This document shows, in pieces, positions 36,311 through 51,327 of a stretch of 64,000 nucleotides of DNA. Below the pieces are notes generated by a model. That model made no database searches. It was given only the letters and a program-made list of their open reading frames with translations, and was not told the DNA's origin. The stretch is from Stereum hirsutum FP-91666 SS1. Lineage: Eukaryota; Basidiomycota; Agaricomycetes; Russulales; Stereaceae. Made by a program: the position numbers and the translations under genes. Position 1 is the first letter of the stretch, and each line of letters opens with the position of its first letter. Location: positions 614,600 through 678,599 of the forward strand of contig NW_006763141.1 in assembly GCF_000264905.1 (NCBI RefSeq), in the 5' to 3' direction.

Positions 36311-36339
36311 CGATGACCTTCGATGACCTTCGATGACCT
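36311..36339. repeat. Three tandem copies of a 10-bp unit
   Basis: CGATGACCTT occurs three times head to tail (last base of the third changed), within the intron-like gap between the two coding-like pieces described at 36026-36400. Confidence 0.7.
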
Positions 36340-37399
36340 AGTACTTACTGTCCCAAATCTGCGTGGGAGCACCTCTCCACTTATGGTTCGTGAGGTATCT
36401 ATAACTCAAACCGTTGACACTGTGTCCGAGACAGTAGGAGTCTCTCCAAGAGCAGTTCCGACAGCATAAATCTTTTTTGTTTGATCTAGACGTGTTCTTG
36501 CGCTGTGTTCGAGAATGACCCGGTAGATCTTCCTCGTTGTTGTTGACGGTCCATGATATTCAAAAAGATTGACAACATTGACCGCATACCGTCGTACCCT
36601 CATGCATCAGATTTCGCGCAGAGCATTGGCCGGTGATGTTTTCGCCGAGGTGTAACACTAGCCATATATCTGGAGATCATGAGCTCTTGACTGCCGGAGA
36701 CTTGTGATACTGATGTTGGAAGAGGCCTCCGGGTCGCTGAACTCACGCGTCATTGTCTTTGTGTGCGACTTTGTGATTCAGAAGTGGGTTTAGAGCGGAC
36801 CGGCGTGCGCCAGGCGTGCTTCTACGGCACATTGAACCGGATACAGTATCTTCGTCGAAGACGCGATGGTCTATGCTCGTATGCTTCTCAAAAGCGAACG
36901 AGATACGTCGCATACAGACTCGTAGCACATTCGCCAAGCCATGGCAGTCGGGACCGACGTCGCACATACCCATACTTGCGCATGCCGTAGATATCGCCGA
37001 TCTCAGAATGTCGATTCGTGCGGCTTATGCGTTTGCATGAGCCTGCATGAGCGTGTGGATTATGGCCATGACGGGGATGTTCTCCTGTTGTATTGTCGTT
37101 CTGTAGAGTATTCTACGAGGTCTGAAATCCTTGTGGACGACGTCTTGCGGCGAGCTCGAGTCTGCTGAGCAGTGTAGTGCCTTATACCTGAGATAAAGCC
37201 TATGCATTTGAAGTTCGTAGTGAGTCATGCCTCGTGCCGCAGTCCACGTAGAAGCGTTCTTTTCTCTCACCAGTAGGTGGCACCGGCGTCCTTACAATAG
37301 GAGAACTCAGAATATCCCCACGTTCTTCTCTTATTATGCAGACTGTCTCAGATCGTGGTCTCTTCCTCCCCTTGACCTTCCTCTTCTTCAGCCTCTGAA

Positions 37400-40300
37400 C
37401 TGTAGTATGGTGTTATTAGCTTAGTTCTCCATGTGCTTCAGCTATATCCACACCATCAAGTTGCCTGTGCTATGATCCGCGAATGTCCCCTGCATCGTGA
37501 TACCGGGCTAGGCGGACAATCTGAAGCTTACGCCAGTGCAGAGCATTACTGGTCGCACTCCACGCAGTTGCGTTGCTTTCTTCATATTCCTTCGGGTACC
37601 GGCGGTACGTCTTTTCCTAATCTTGTCCTTCTGCATGTCTAATCACTTACCCATGGCGTTACACGATTTCCACCCAGTCTCCCAGTCCTGAAAGCTTAGA
37701 TGAGTATATGTAGTCATTCATCGCGACGGCGCCGAGACCTCGCCAGGAATATTTGTGTACGGGATGAAATCCCTATAGTATCGTCCTCGCAAGGTTGTTT
37801 AAGGTGAGCCGTTCACCAGTGCAACCTCTAGATTTTTCCTGGCAAGGATCTTACCGGAAATTTTATCTCAATCGGCGCCTTCAACGACATCGAGACGCTT
37901 CTGGATTGCCAAGCGCCGAGGCCCACTTTAATCAATTTCTTTAGGACAGAGAGCGCCCACCAGAAATCCCGGTGTGGATACCCTCCATCTTTGCGCCTCT
38001 ACGACGACCCACCGTATGTCATTCACGTTGTGGTAAGATGATGTAAGCTCAGCTCACTCCGCTACTGACTCACATAGCTGCTCTTGCCCCCTATATCGGC
38101 GGTCTGTCACGGCGACAAGATGTCAACTTTCGATTGCCTCTAACTCAGCGTCTGGACCTATAATGACGGCCGCTTACAATGCCTGGGGTGACTGTTTTCG
38201 TGAGACGGAGGCTGCACTGGATACCCTACCTTTATTCCACGAGTGGAAATGAAGACGACGAGCCCGGACGGATCGAAGCGATGCCACGGTGGACGTTCTC
38301 TTCCGAGCCCTTCACGACGAGGTTGGAGTCCAGAGTGGTGATTTTATGGGTAAGTTTGACCACCTTCCATGGATGAAACTGCGGCGTGCACGGGTAATCG
38401 CCGAGTCGATGGTGGCAATGCTGACGTCGTGTAGGTCGGGCACCGGGTTACATTCACAGTATGTCTACTTTCCGCGACGCGCTCTTCTGCCTTCCATACC
38501 TTCCATACAGGCCCAATGAGCTGGCGTTTAGTTGCTGGGTTGCCAGTGCACGTTTACAACGTCACGATCAATTCTGAGGCTGATTAGGTCCGTGGTTATC
38601 AGGCTCACAAGTGTCCTTTCATCTTCTATACTTCTAAGAGGGGATGAAAGTATACGTATGCGTCGGGTACGTGACGGTATGGGTGCCTTTATTCTCAACA
38701 TCTTGCTCCATGCCTTAGTACCATAGGTCCCGCTCGACTTGTGGTGATTGAGGACATGACGTTCTCTCCGCCTTGGACTTTAGTCTCACATTTTCCTAAA
38801 TATCGATACGTCAGGACAACACCAAACCACGGATACGCTTCTCTGCTCGGCATTTGCTAATATTCGGCATGGGTTATATGGAGGCGAACGCAGATAATGA
38901 AGGCACAGAAAAGAATTTTGGTTGCAACCCGGTAGTTCCCGTAAGCCCGCAATCCATCTTTCACAACTCATTCTACGACCCGACCGCTCGTCCAGTCGAT
39001 AGTCCGAGCGCCATACACCGTGACGGAAAAGATGCATCTCCCATCTTACGGAACTCAATGTCCATCAGCCTCATTCAGACCAGACTAGAACATACTGAGT
39101 CTGTTCTCCTCGTAACCGAACCCACCAACCGATCAACCACATTTCAAACTCCGAGCTTGACCTCGTTCACACCCAATGATCGTACATCTCTCAACGTTCT
39201 TGAACCTTTCTGCCCCACTTCCTTGTGAGTCGTTCGTTCTCATCATCCCAAAATTGATCATTCCATGATCGCATCAGCGTAACGTGGACACTAAACCGCG
39301 ACAGGCGGGCCTTCTGGCTGTGCATGTCTCCACACCCGGTACACCCGAGTTTTTGCTCACGGGCCCACCTTCCTTCTTCGAGAACAAAGGGAACATGGAA
39401 CATCGGGATACCGGTCGGGGTCTGTGTCCAGAGTCCGTGTCTCCTCGCGACGAACACACAGGGAGAGATAGCGGAGTCCGTTTCGGAGTCAGCATCAACA
39501 TTGTGTCTATGATATCCATTTGTCAGTATGTTTTTCACTCGCTCCTCTGCATGATACATATTCTGATGCATTTCAAGGGTCTATGTAGAGGAACAAGGGC
39601 GCCTGCATCGCATGCATTGAGTCGTGCTTTCAATGGTGATCGAGGATCCGCGTTCAGTGAGTATAGCGATCGAAGTCTGCTGAATTGACCGGCGGTCGAC
39701 TAGACAATTAGGATGATCCTCCTTGATCAAAAATCGACCAGGGTAATATCCCGCACTATATCTAGCCGCCTTTGTTCTCGAAAGAGGTATCGTTGCATTC
39801 TGCAAGACGCCGTATGTCATTTTCCTCCTCATCAAAAGCAATGCGGCAAGTCGATATGGCGTTCCTAGCCCAGCTCATTATCGAGGGCCGATGTTCCTGC
39901 CGCCTATTCCTCCGCAGGGCATCACTATGATGAAAAATTGGTACATAACCTCCTTGGAGCTATCAGACCGCCACATTGCGTCCATTGTTATGGCTGTGGT
40001 CAACTGTGTGGTCCATTAGGTATGTCCGAGCCACCATTACTACTGGAATATACTCTATCTCTTGCTCGGCGGGCGATACAGGCGGCCGAGCAACCAACCC
40101 CGACGTCATGTGAGAGTCATGGGGGCATGCGTGTCTACACTACACCTCGATTCATCAAATATCATTCACTTCAGAATCACAATCTATCTCGTTCGTCATT
40201 ATTCCTCACTTTCGGACACGATCATCTCGTTATCACCGCATCTTCGCTGGCGCTGGATGGATGTGGCGTACTGGCTATGTCTGAAATCTTCACCATGTGC

Positions 40301-43300
40301 AACGAGACGAGACATAACCAAGACATAACACCGGCCGGTGAGGAGAGTTAGGCTAGATGTGTATAGCCTTGCAATCGGCGTTCAGCGTGGACTTCCTCCC
40401 CGTCGTGACGTCTCATCATCATCATCACAATGCCATGGAATTGCCACCATGGAACGACCGCTTGCACTTGCTATACAATCCGCGAAAATGTGGTAAACTT
40501 TGCAGAGGCTGTCATGACGGGACATTCGGATCGCGAGATAAACCTTTCATTAATACACGGCCTCGTTCGAGCGTGCCCGAGGCATGTTTATGAATCTCGA
40601 CATTTATGGTCTTCCCAAGCACTTGCCTTCTATCACCGGACTTCGCGCTTTGCCGAGATGTCTTTAGTTTTGTGGTCGGCTCCGCGGAGAACTTCGTCCC
40701 GTTTGCGAGGGACAAGAATGAAGACCAGTTATCGGAGAGGATCATGCTGAACGTGTGATATGCATTTTAGCCTTCGGGGACGCCACTGATTCCTCGGTAG
40801 TACTTGCAGGCCCGACGTGCATAGTTTGTTCTGGGGACGCTCAAAGCCTCTTCGAGCTGCACTATCCCAGATACATGGCGTAGGACTTGGCGCTTGTTCG
40901 CTTTTTCTTTAACAGAATCGTGCCCTGGTTGGTGAGAGTGCCTCGCCTTCAATTATTCTTCGATGTGGTTGTGAATACCAGGGTACGGCAACGGACAGCC
41001 TCAGCGCTTGTTGGCGTACCACCGACACAGGAAATACACTTCACTTTTTTCCTTCCTCGCCGACGCAAAATAAACACATCTTTCCTCAAGGCAAAATCAT
41101 TCGCAGACTTGGGAGTGCTGTCGACACAGATGACAACCCGGATTGCCGATCTGTTTATGCGTATGCGTAGTCCCTTCCGCCGTGGATACATGTATCATGG
41201 CAAAAGCGGATATTTTATGTATATCCCGCCGAGAAGGGTGCGCGTAGACGCAGTCAGTTAAAGGACATCCGTCGTTCTTACATATGGGGAAATTAAGAAT
41301 ACATCTGCTCGTGTTTCTCGAACATCTGAACAAATTGCAACAAGAGGCAACCGTCAGAGCAGGGATGGATGGTCGCAAGGAACGCACCTGCATGCACCGC
41401 GGCCAAACGATTGATATTTCAGGGGAATTGGTGGCCAACTCTGCACTCCAACATGTGGATATTACGGCCGATATAAGGCACATGTCTCTATCATGATCAT
41501 CTATCGGTACAACTGTTATTTTTAAGGAGCAAGTCTACAAGACCCGAGAAGCACCATTGAAGTTCATGTGCCCACCCAATGAGTCAGAAGACGAGCGAAC
41601 GAGCCCGTGATCGGCGTCGAGCAAAAGAAAGCGCGCCTTGAGAAGCTTGGATGACGTTGCTTGGCACTATAGAATTGGGAGTATACGCGCAGACGAGCCT
41701 TGAGGAAACGGTGTATAGGGCGGCGAGCCCCATTGAGAAAGTATTATCTTGATGACGAAGCCAAAACCAAGGGGCACTCCACGTAAAATAAGGAGGTCAC
41801 TTCTTTCGCTAGTGAGCTCCGAGGTCTGCATCAGTGAACACAGACTGCCGAGGATTTTGTTGACCGCGAGAGGGCGAGCTGATGCTACTATACCAGCCCC
41901 GTCGGTTTTAATCTAGAGCATGGACAACAGGACGGGATTCGTTTCGTTCCATCTGTCATGAGAGCAGTACCAGGGTGGCCTCATTACTTTGCTACGTCTT
42001 TCAGGGATCTCTCTACCTTTTCTTGTCTGGTTCGTATGATCAGGTCGAACAAAGTCGGTGAATGCCGTAGTCCATGATGCCTGTACAACGTAACGAGAAG
42101 AGTCATGTATCAGTATCACCGTGGTAAGGGGTAACAAAGGAAGCGGCTATACGAATACCATGTCAAGGTTTTGAACGCTCGGGACAGCAGTGATTCGTTA
42201 CCGCGGTGTCATTGTCGTCCAAGTCTTCTGCTAGGCCATGGAGGTAGTTGGCGAGGGCTACGCATCAGAAAAATGTTTGATGAGGTATCATTGATAGATG
42301 CAGAGATGTGGCAACGAGAGAGAGAAAAGATGTTGAGAACGCTCTGGTACCTAGCTCTGAAGGGGTGAGATTTCCTGCGCTGACTGAAATTCGCCGGCGT
42401 ACCTCGATCATGGACCGCTCATTCTTTGGGTACACAAAGAACCATTATCGTTTATGGTACTCTTCTTCTCTGGCGTTTGAATCACGGCGGACTTTGATTG
42501 CCTGACGTCTTCGAGGCCATCCATCAGGGTCTTCCTACAGTCAGAAACAACCAGTATTTGAACATAGCTTCCAGGCTCACAAATGACAGGGATCAAGCGC
42601 TACGCCAACGACGAGTATATTCCATGACTCTGAAGCGCTGCGCGCGCCAAAGTTGACGCGGGCAGCCGCATCAAGAGAGAAGTTACAATGCCATCCTTGT
42701 GCTATTTGACGCATCTTGGGCAGCTGAGAGAGCGTCATTAGCAATGTCAATGGAATCTACGTATCTTAATCTGTGGTAGAGTTTTGCAGCGCCGGCACGC
42801 CACCGACCACCATGTCCCACTGAGCTCCTCTATGAGGAATCTAGGGCAATGAGTTGGTTGGTGGACTGTTCATGAAACTTTCGTTGTTCTTCTGGTAATT
42901 CTGATGACCACCTGCCGCCGAAATGATCAACCTTGTGAGCGGAATCTGCTGGACTGGGGATCGAGTGAGCTTGTAGCCTGAAGGGTATATGCTCACACGT
43001 CCCGAAGTACGGTCTTGACACCTTTCCACTATAATATAAATATTCATTATAATTGCCGAAGGAACGTACTGGCCATATACTCCGGGGACTATAGGAAGAG
43101 GGCATTCGCTTACTGTAAACCTAACTGCCGCAAAACGAGGCACGCCGCTTTTCAATGTTCGGAGTATCCTCCTGGTTTCGCCAGGACATTTACTGCACTG
43201 GGCAGCCGATTGAAGCGCTTGTCGAACACATTGCCATTCTAGAGTCTGATGGCCGGAGGAAAGATGCCCAAGCATGAAGCGAATAAGTTGACAGACCATC

Positions 43301-46300
43301 AATGAAGGAGTCATCTATGCAGATTCACCATCTGCCTCGGCAATGATCTGGTCACCGAGACAGCATAGATGACCTACCTGGTGCAGAACACTCTTCACAG
43401 GAATACGCAGTAGCTATAGACCCGAGAATTCGTCCGGATAGATTCATCCTAGAAGCCAAACCTTGGTTCACGGAACCTCGCATTACTGTCGTCGTCCCCA
43501 CCAGCATGGCTGACCCGAATAAGTCTTAAGGTACCGTCATGCTTCCCGTCTTGACCGTGGAACCTACCTTTCATGCATCGTTGACTGTCGCTGTATATTG
43601 ATCTCGGTAATGGTCGTGGAGGGGTGGACAGAGCGTCAATTAAAAGTGTTCTCGAAGTGTCTTGATGTTTACCTACATCAAAAAGTAAGAACGAGGAGCC
43701 GAACAATGTGATGGGCCGATTGAGCCGGAATTACTGCCATTGCCAGTGGATTAGTATTGGTTCCGTGATGAGAAAGGGCGGGAAAATGAGATACAGACAC
43801 ATCACCGTAATCGCCGGAACGAATGGTGAAATTGTAACAGCTCGACGATGCGTAAGTCGCAGATGCTCCTGCCGCACATCACAGAGACAAAATCTGCGGC
43901 GTGGATGTCCGATTCACGCTAAAAATAAGGAAAATTGACAACGCTAAGCCCTCGGCATTGACGCGGGAGCCCTACAGTGCCATTTTGGCTCACAGAAAAT
44001 ATCATCCTCGAGAAATGATGGCACGGAGATCGAAAGCGATAGGTCAGTTTCTCGATGGGGATCTTCACAAACAGCCAAATAAATGTGTTGGTATTTTCCC
44101 CGATACTCGCCCGATGCTCACTATCACTCGTAGAATATAATGGTTTTCCTGATTAAGGTATAAGTCATAGCAAGGACAAGACGTACCTGGAGGCTGTATT
44201 CATTAACGGCGCTGTGTCAGTAGCACTTGTAAAAGGTTTCTTTTTACCTATAAGTGGTCATCAATATCGAAAACTTTCTCGTCAATCCGCATCTTGAGGA
44301 CGCATGACTAGAGACGGGGATCGTGGATGCACATCGAGCCAATGGGCCCACAATCATATCACGGGATGGCGCGGTGCGATCCACAGACTGTCAGGCGGAA
44401 ACGTGTTGCAAATTGCCAACCAAATGAGGTGCAACTTTTGGTGGATTCGTAAGTGAGGGTCATAGACTTACGGCAAACGGAGAAGGAAAAACAGAGATGC
44501 AAACCTTCTTCCCCGAGCTCATTTCAGGCGATGCATACTCACCGCAGCTTTATGGAGTTTGTCACGCAGAACACGCGTGGGTGCTCGCCAAGGATGCCAA
44601 AGCTCCTACCGGCGTACATCGCTCCCTCTACAGAATTGACAACATTGACCGGCAGACTGGCTATGTAGATAGTGTAGTCGGAGTACGTACCTCCATATAT
44701 CCTGAGTGGCGTTCCAGATGTAGCATGCGCTCTTTCCTGCTATCTAGACCTAGCCATATTATTGTATGGCGTCAGATCGAACCGGAAAATTGGAGCTCAA
44801 ATGTGCACTCAACAAGTATGGGGGACCTTCGGCTTCTCCGTGCGATGAGACGCGACCAAAGCGCATCACTGCCAATCATTTATGAGCCAGTGTAGCAAAT
44901 AGAGGCACAAAAGAGATAGACGGACTGACTCAAGGGGGGAAGCTCCACAATGTGCTCCTCTTTGTGCTTTCCTTGGGACACGAGATGGCTCGATTTCGCT
45001 CATTCTTCCTGCGCGCGCTAGTGAAATCGCGCCAAATCATCATTTTGGACGTGTTAACGTAGAATTCGGGAAAACGTTCGAGGAATGAAGGATAATTCCT
45101 CTGTACTGAGATCCTCCGAGGCGAATTTCAGCCGTCCGTGACCAAGGATCGCAGGATGCAATGATTCATTGGCCATGCCAAGGTGTTTCGACACCTCAGG
45201 ATAGAGGGGCTGATGAGCGAGGCCGGAGACCTTCTTCGAATTCAGGTTGAATCCACTTGAGGCCGTCACGCGTAAATAAGAAACAAATGATCAGTTATTC
45301 TCTCTGTACAAGTTCTTGGGCCGATGGAAGAAGCCACCCACCATGGGTACTGTGCCTTGTGTGGCGGGGCGGCATGGTTTTGTGTCGTAAATTCCGGACT
45401 GCTTTCGAAGATTCTGCAAGCCACACTATGGTAAGTTTCTCTTTGCGTTCTGTGAAGCTTGATCAGAAATACGGACGTTGGTTGGATCATCTAGACTGAC
45501 CCATCATTGTTTCCGATACCGCTCCTATTGCCTCGGAAGTGCTGTCATTCTTTGACACTACGTCAATTCGTTATCTATGGAGTCCGAGTCGTTCTTAGGT
45601 TCGGTAAGAGGATGACAAGCGCCTTCTCCGATAGAAACATTTTTTGTTGGGGCCAAACCTACCGATCTCTTGATGAAACATGCCATCCTCTGCGAGCCTT
45701 GTGGCCACTTGACTTGACGGCCATTGGCACAATCTTTCCAACGGATTTCCAACGTTTGGTATGTACCTTGTTCACAGCTGATCCCAGCTATTATCGGACC
45801 CAAAAACAGATATTGGGTACCCATTCGATGTACTCGCCGTGGACTGCGGTGACAGTGAACGGAGATGTGCTAGCATTGGACTGATCTCGACCATCAGACA
45901 AAGTCATGGAAGGAACATCGCCGGCGCCAGTCATTGACACAGTCGAGCCAATATGGCACTGGCAGATTGGAACAAAGAAAATTATCTCAGCCTCACCACT
46001 GGAGATGTAGGACTGCGCAACGAGACTCCCATCATGCGATAGCTATAGCAAACCACGGGCTTGAATAGTATCCTGCGACATCGGTGAACTGACGTTCTCT
46101 GTTGGCGTTCGAGCCACACATCGGTTAGTAGCGTCATCGCACCTAGTTTGGGATGAGGGAATATGGAGACTCACTGGCGTACAATTTCAGAGACGCCCAA
46201 CGGGGCTCCCCGACCGACCCCACTCTCAACGTAAAATGGGTACAGTTATCCATTGGGTCGAACAATATCATACGATATGGGCGCACCCATACGTCCATCG

Positions 46301-49283
46301 GCACCGTTCACGTCCGAGTTGCATGTCGGAGCGCACCTATGAAGCAGCATGGCTAATATACGGGGCTAGGTATGGCGAGAAAGCGCGCACACGCTGAGTA
46401 TTTCCTGGAGCTCGGCTGGTTGAACGTCGACGGAGTTTACAAGTAGAGAAAAGACTTGGGCGCTCAGTGATAAGTAGACGAGCGTTATGAACATTTAATG
46501 TGTGGCGCTCTACGCAGTTGGAGAGAGAGACAGGCGTGTCATCGCTTGCAAATTCCTGTTATGATTGACCTTTCTACCAAACGGGGCAAGTACGTACGTT
46601 CTTGGGATTCAGCAGTCCTAAGGATTTAAAAATTGACAAGAGGAGCGTAAAGGCATGTGGCGTCATGCTAGTTGGGTATATTCAGATTCTTGTCGTAGTA
46701 CATTGTACGAATCTACTACACCTGGTCTGTTTAGGCAATGCTGAACGGGAGGAGACGATGACATGCGGATATACTCACCTACAACGTGTTCAGATCCGAG
46801 CTTCTCGCACATTGCCAACAAGCTCGCGCCTTCACCTTATACGGAGAGCATTCTCGTCACAAACTCGAAAGGTGAATTCCCCGTGTGTCGTCGGTTGCCT
46901 GGCCGTACAAGTCACTCATAGGATCGAGTGAGGGTTCTCGACGGGCTGTGGTCAAGTCATGGTCAGTTATGGCGAGTATTCTGGTGTTAGTGCCGGGGAT
47001 GACTAGTTGAAAAAAGAGCTGATCATGTCGGCCAACACGAAGCAACGTCGGAATGTTCAAGGTTCAACGCGCAGAGCAATGTCGTCATGCCGCATCGGTT
47101 CCCTTTGACATAAAAAGAATGAGCGAGACTCACTTCGACTTCCCAGCCGTACCACGTTCCTCACCACGGAGGAAGAATGTGTAGTACCGATCTGCAGGGA
47201 GGTCCGTGCCGGCGATGGAAGGGTCTAAGAGCATAAGTACTCGTTATGCTCGAAGTAGCCGTATTATCAATACACACTGAGATCAGGCTAGAAGCCCCAG
47301 TAATCATTCGGACATGAATTGTGAAAGTTTGACACCGGTCCTACAGAGATCCTGCGGCGTTCTTCATGATCGGGTGGCTCGTGCCGGAGATGAAAGGCGA
47401 CCAGTGGCGGGATCCATGAGTGAGCTACAAACAGTGGTATGGATTCAAAAGGAGTGTATTCTGAGCTAGAAGAAGAGGCGAGGAAGACGGCTGGCGTGCA
47501 TAGTGCGACCTGACGACATAAAAACGGAGGAAGGCAACTCGGTGAGATTTTGATCATTCGACTCGGAAGGAGTGCTGCTGAGACGATCTGTCACACACCA
47601 TCTCCGAAGGAAGTCTTTTGCAGGAGAGCCCTTTGACCCGCGACCACAAACGTCCCAAATAAAAAGGATCAAACAGAGGAGAATAGTCGGAATTGGATAG
47701 CTCCAATCGGTTCTATATATGCACATACAGTGTAGGCCCACTCCTTGATCCGCCACTTTGAAGAAATTCATTTTCTGGCTCCCCTTCCCATATTCATCAA
47801 ATCTGTTAACTTAGGGGTTGAGAACATTCATAAAGGTACTCAGAATAAAATACACGCAGTGCCTAAAGTGAGTGTGCATTATCGGGAGACCAAGATGTGG
47901 TGTGGCACCCGAGCGCCACAAAATATGGGTCCTTGATCCAACCCCGCACTGCACGATTCCCCCTCATAAAAATAATACATGCTCATTAATAACCTCGATG
48001 TAACCTTAAATGCACTATATGCAGAGTTTTTAAGAGTGACATTGAGGCTGGAGGAGCTGTAGGCGGCAGATTTGCAGTGGATCAAGGACCGGGGTTGGAT
48101 CAAGGAGTGGGCCTACACTGTAGTAGGATCATCCTCTCGCCTCCGAAACCTGAGAGGAATAAGAGAAAACTCTCTTGAGATCGTCAGCTTGTCGTTAGCC
48201 CAACCCACGAGAACCACTTCCAGTTTAGTAAGAAGTGGGACCAAAGGGCTCCGTGGCAGCCGCAGCCTCGCAACAATTCGAAGCACTCTAATACGTTTAC
48301 TGAATGCTCATTTATTTCGAAGGGGAGAATGCTCACCAGTAATTTTTGATCAGAAAAATTCTCGCCGTGGCTGTCGTCAACTTGTTGGTTGCCTGCGGTT
48401 CGCCACTTCGCCACCTTGACGAAGCCACGCGAATGCCACGCGATGCGACGGGCAAAGTCATTTACCGCCGGCGATTTACCGGTAACTTCACAGGCCATAT
48501 ATTGCGAGTGACTCACCCAATCGACGATTCGTTCGTCCTCGGTCAGATTTGCGTGTGTGAAGGGGAGACGAATAACCGGTCTTGCAATCTTCGTCAGGGC
48601 ATCTGTCAGGTGTCAGGACTGTGAGAGGTTATTAGCGTTTGGCCATTTGGTAGAGGGTTAAAGGGAGACGATCCTCCTGGCGACGCCTGAGGTTTCTTTC
48701 CCCCTCTGACTCTGTTTAGGCCGCGACCGCGGTACGTTACGTTCATGGCCATCTCTCCAAATGGGATCATGACCATTGCAGCACGGACTTACTGACCCTC
48801 AAAGCTTGTTTCCTGGACAGTTAGGCTCGCTGTTTAGGCTCAAGATTGGAAGTCAGACGCCGCAAAAGGTCACCGCAACGGGCCCCAATCCTGCAAATCG
48901 GAGCATTCGCCGCCCAATCTGACCAAAAGAAGGACAAGGAGGAGACCGATTGCGATAGGTGTTGGCGGTTGCGCCTCGCGGGATTTAATTTCAGTCAAGG
49001 GTTGGCTTGCACGATTTGCTCATCAACTCGCCGGCGTCGTCAGCGGAGAGAAAAAGACCGGCCAGGGACGTACTCGATTGATACTCGATACGTACACTTC
49101 CCGTCTTGCGTGAAGACAGGCGAAGACGTCGCCGTGCGGCGAACTCACGGTCGCGGACAGCGTGACCTTCTCTTGCGTAACATATTTTAGCAGCGCCGGA
49201 ACCATTCAAGTACTTTGCCACTCCGTCCCCGCCCCCATCAGCCCCACACCCTCTCTGCCTCTCGCCCGTCGCATTCGCTCATC
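37400..49283. other. Gene-poor region of about 12 kb
   Basis: No frame longer than about 160 codons and no recognisable domain on either strand. Short coding-like pieces with nearby intron-like signals occur (for example plus 37860-38150 around a GTAAGA...CACATAG gap) but they run into stops. No transposase, reverse transcriptase, tRNA or rRNA was seen. It looks like an old accumulation of decayed genes or transposons, or a region of very small-exon genes that cannot be resolved by eye. Confidence 0.4.
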
Positions 49284-51327
49284 ATGAGTGACTACGAGCC
49301 GGCGAGTCCTGTTCTTGTCTCTGTCCAGAGTTGCTTTCTGACGTGCGCATATTCATTTCTAGTACCTTGAGCTTCATCACGATGTCGATCTTCTCGGAGG
49401 TTGGCCTCGCCAACAGTATGCTATCGCTTCAGCTGCTCCACCAATTGTGGGAGCAGACCCTGTATGGGTGTTTCCGGAGTACGTGTCTGTCGTCTTCGAA
49501 TCTGCGCAGACTCTCGACGAGCTCGTGGTATCCGTACAAAACCTGGCGCAGGACTTAGAGGAGAATCAGCTTCATGCCGGTTCCGTTCGGACATTCAAAG
49601 TCTTCGGATGGTCAGATAACTCGGGTTCTCATAGCGAGAAGTATGCCGAGAGCATCAAAGCGCTAGACCACTCTCTCGGTGCGTTCTTCGTTCATAACAG
49701 CTTCATTACGCCGCCGGAAGCTAATTGACGAGATGAACGACAGCTCAAGTGATCACACGGATGTGGAGGCTTAAGTCGTTCTTCGTCGACCTCTCGAGGA
49801 CAAGAACATATCATCCTTTACCCTCCACCCTCGGCCAGGCTCTCTGCCTGCAACGTGTGCCAGAACTCCTTGTCCGCGGCGTCATTCCCCCATCTTTCAG
49901 TAAATCGGAAACATCGCACCTTCGCCCAAGCTCCTTTCATTATGCTCCAGGCTTCGAACGCATCGACCTAGACATCACGAGTACAGATTGGTTCAGTTAT
50001 CTCGTCGAGGACCCCCGCAACATTCGTTGGTTATCGCTCCACAAAGCGGATTGCACCCCGTTGGACCGTGCCACCGCCATGGCCATGAATCATCTAGCCC
50101 GATACGGTCACAATCTCGAAGTACTCGTCGTCTCCAGTCTCGTCCAGCTCTTCAACCTCGATTGCTACAGCTCATACTTCGAGAACGCATTCGTGAGTAT
50201 ATTCTATTTTCGTCTATAGTGCTCTTAACCCTCTCTTCTTACCCTCTGCCCTCCGCTGACACATCTCGCCACCAATCTCCCAGCAACAAAGTTGGTTGCC
50301 CAAACTCCGTGCCGTGTCTTTCGATCTGGTCACCACCCCACATTCTCTCCAGCGACTTATTCGCGGGTATGCGTGGTCGAACATCACTCATATGCGCCTG
50401 GTCGTCAATCAGAACGGAACGTGGGTTCAAGACTTCGGACCTCGCTATGTTCACCTCATCGCTGATCAGGCCCCTGACCTCGAAGAGCTCTGTTTGGATC
50501 AAGTTGGGATGGTGTTACCAGCGTCTTTACCTGGAGATCTTGTACGTCGTGTCCCGCTTTCTTTTCTACTCTGTGACCAGTCTACAAGACTCTAAACGTC
50601 CGTGCGCGTTGTGTAGAAGGAATGGGGCGCCGCTTTTCGACGTTTTGAAAACCTCCGCTGTATCGGCCTCGCTAGCATGTTCGTCCTCGACTTCTCCGGT
50701 CCCTATACCGGTCCCGACTGGGCCTCCGACTCGTCCGACTCCGACTCTTCGTTTGATGGCTCACGTTCTCCTTCGCCCCTTCGCGATGTCACGATGAGGG
50801 ACGACGGCGATGTCTTTAAATTCTCTCCGTCTCCCCAAACACACCGACTGTCCAACGTCAGCTCCGACGCAGAAGTCTCTATGTCTACGTCCCCACCCAC
50901 CTCGCCACGGCCTTCTTCCTCTTCATCACTGTTCTCCGTATCATCTTCTGGTTCGTCGTCCGCCATGTCAGACATGGGCGGAAATGTTATCTCAGGCACA
51001 GTCTGGGTCGAAAACTTCCTCGACAATTATCTTCGTATGCCGAGCCTACAATGTCTGTTCCTTCTTGGTGTCAAGCCGCCCACAGACAGCTCTGAGGAAA
51101 CACACTATGCGATATGTGGCGCTGGGCTGGGGTACGAGCAGGTCGTGGAGAAGGTCGTGGAGGAGTGTGAGGGGCATGGCGAACAGTGCCAATTTCAGGG
51201 GCTTGTCCACGATCAGGCAATGAGGAGAGTTTGTGGAGGTTCGAAGACGAAGTGGTCTTTCATTGTGAAGAAGGCGATGAGAGACGGATGGTGGTGGGAA
51301 GATATGGGGCGATCGGGCATTCTCTAG
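49284..51327 (+). CDS. LRR-like hypothetical protein of an agaricomycete family
   Basis: Exons 49363-49678, 49744-50192, 50284-50541 and 50617-51327 join in phase. A short first exon starts at the ATG 49284 and ends at either 49301 (GC donor) or 49310 (GT donor). The protein is about 580 residues. It lacks a clear F-box but has the leucine-strand pattern of F-box/LRR relatives: LRAVSFDLVTTPHSLQRL, ITHMRLVV, DLEELCLDQVG, and later VENFLDNYLRMPSLQCLFLLG. Between these is a Ser/Asp-rich disordered insert (about 50705-50965). Function unknown; a recruiting or scaffold role is only inferred from the fold. It is convergent with the kinase-like gene at 52809-54065. Confidence 0.6.

Noticed and set aside
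48184..48516. 110-codon minus-strand frame
   Set aside because: It reads moderately well, but there is no recognisable family or splice partner, and an opposing frame covers the same bases.
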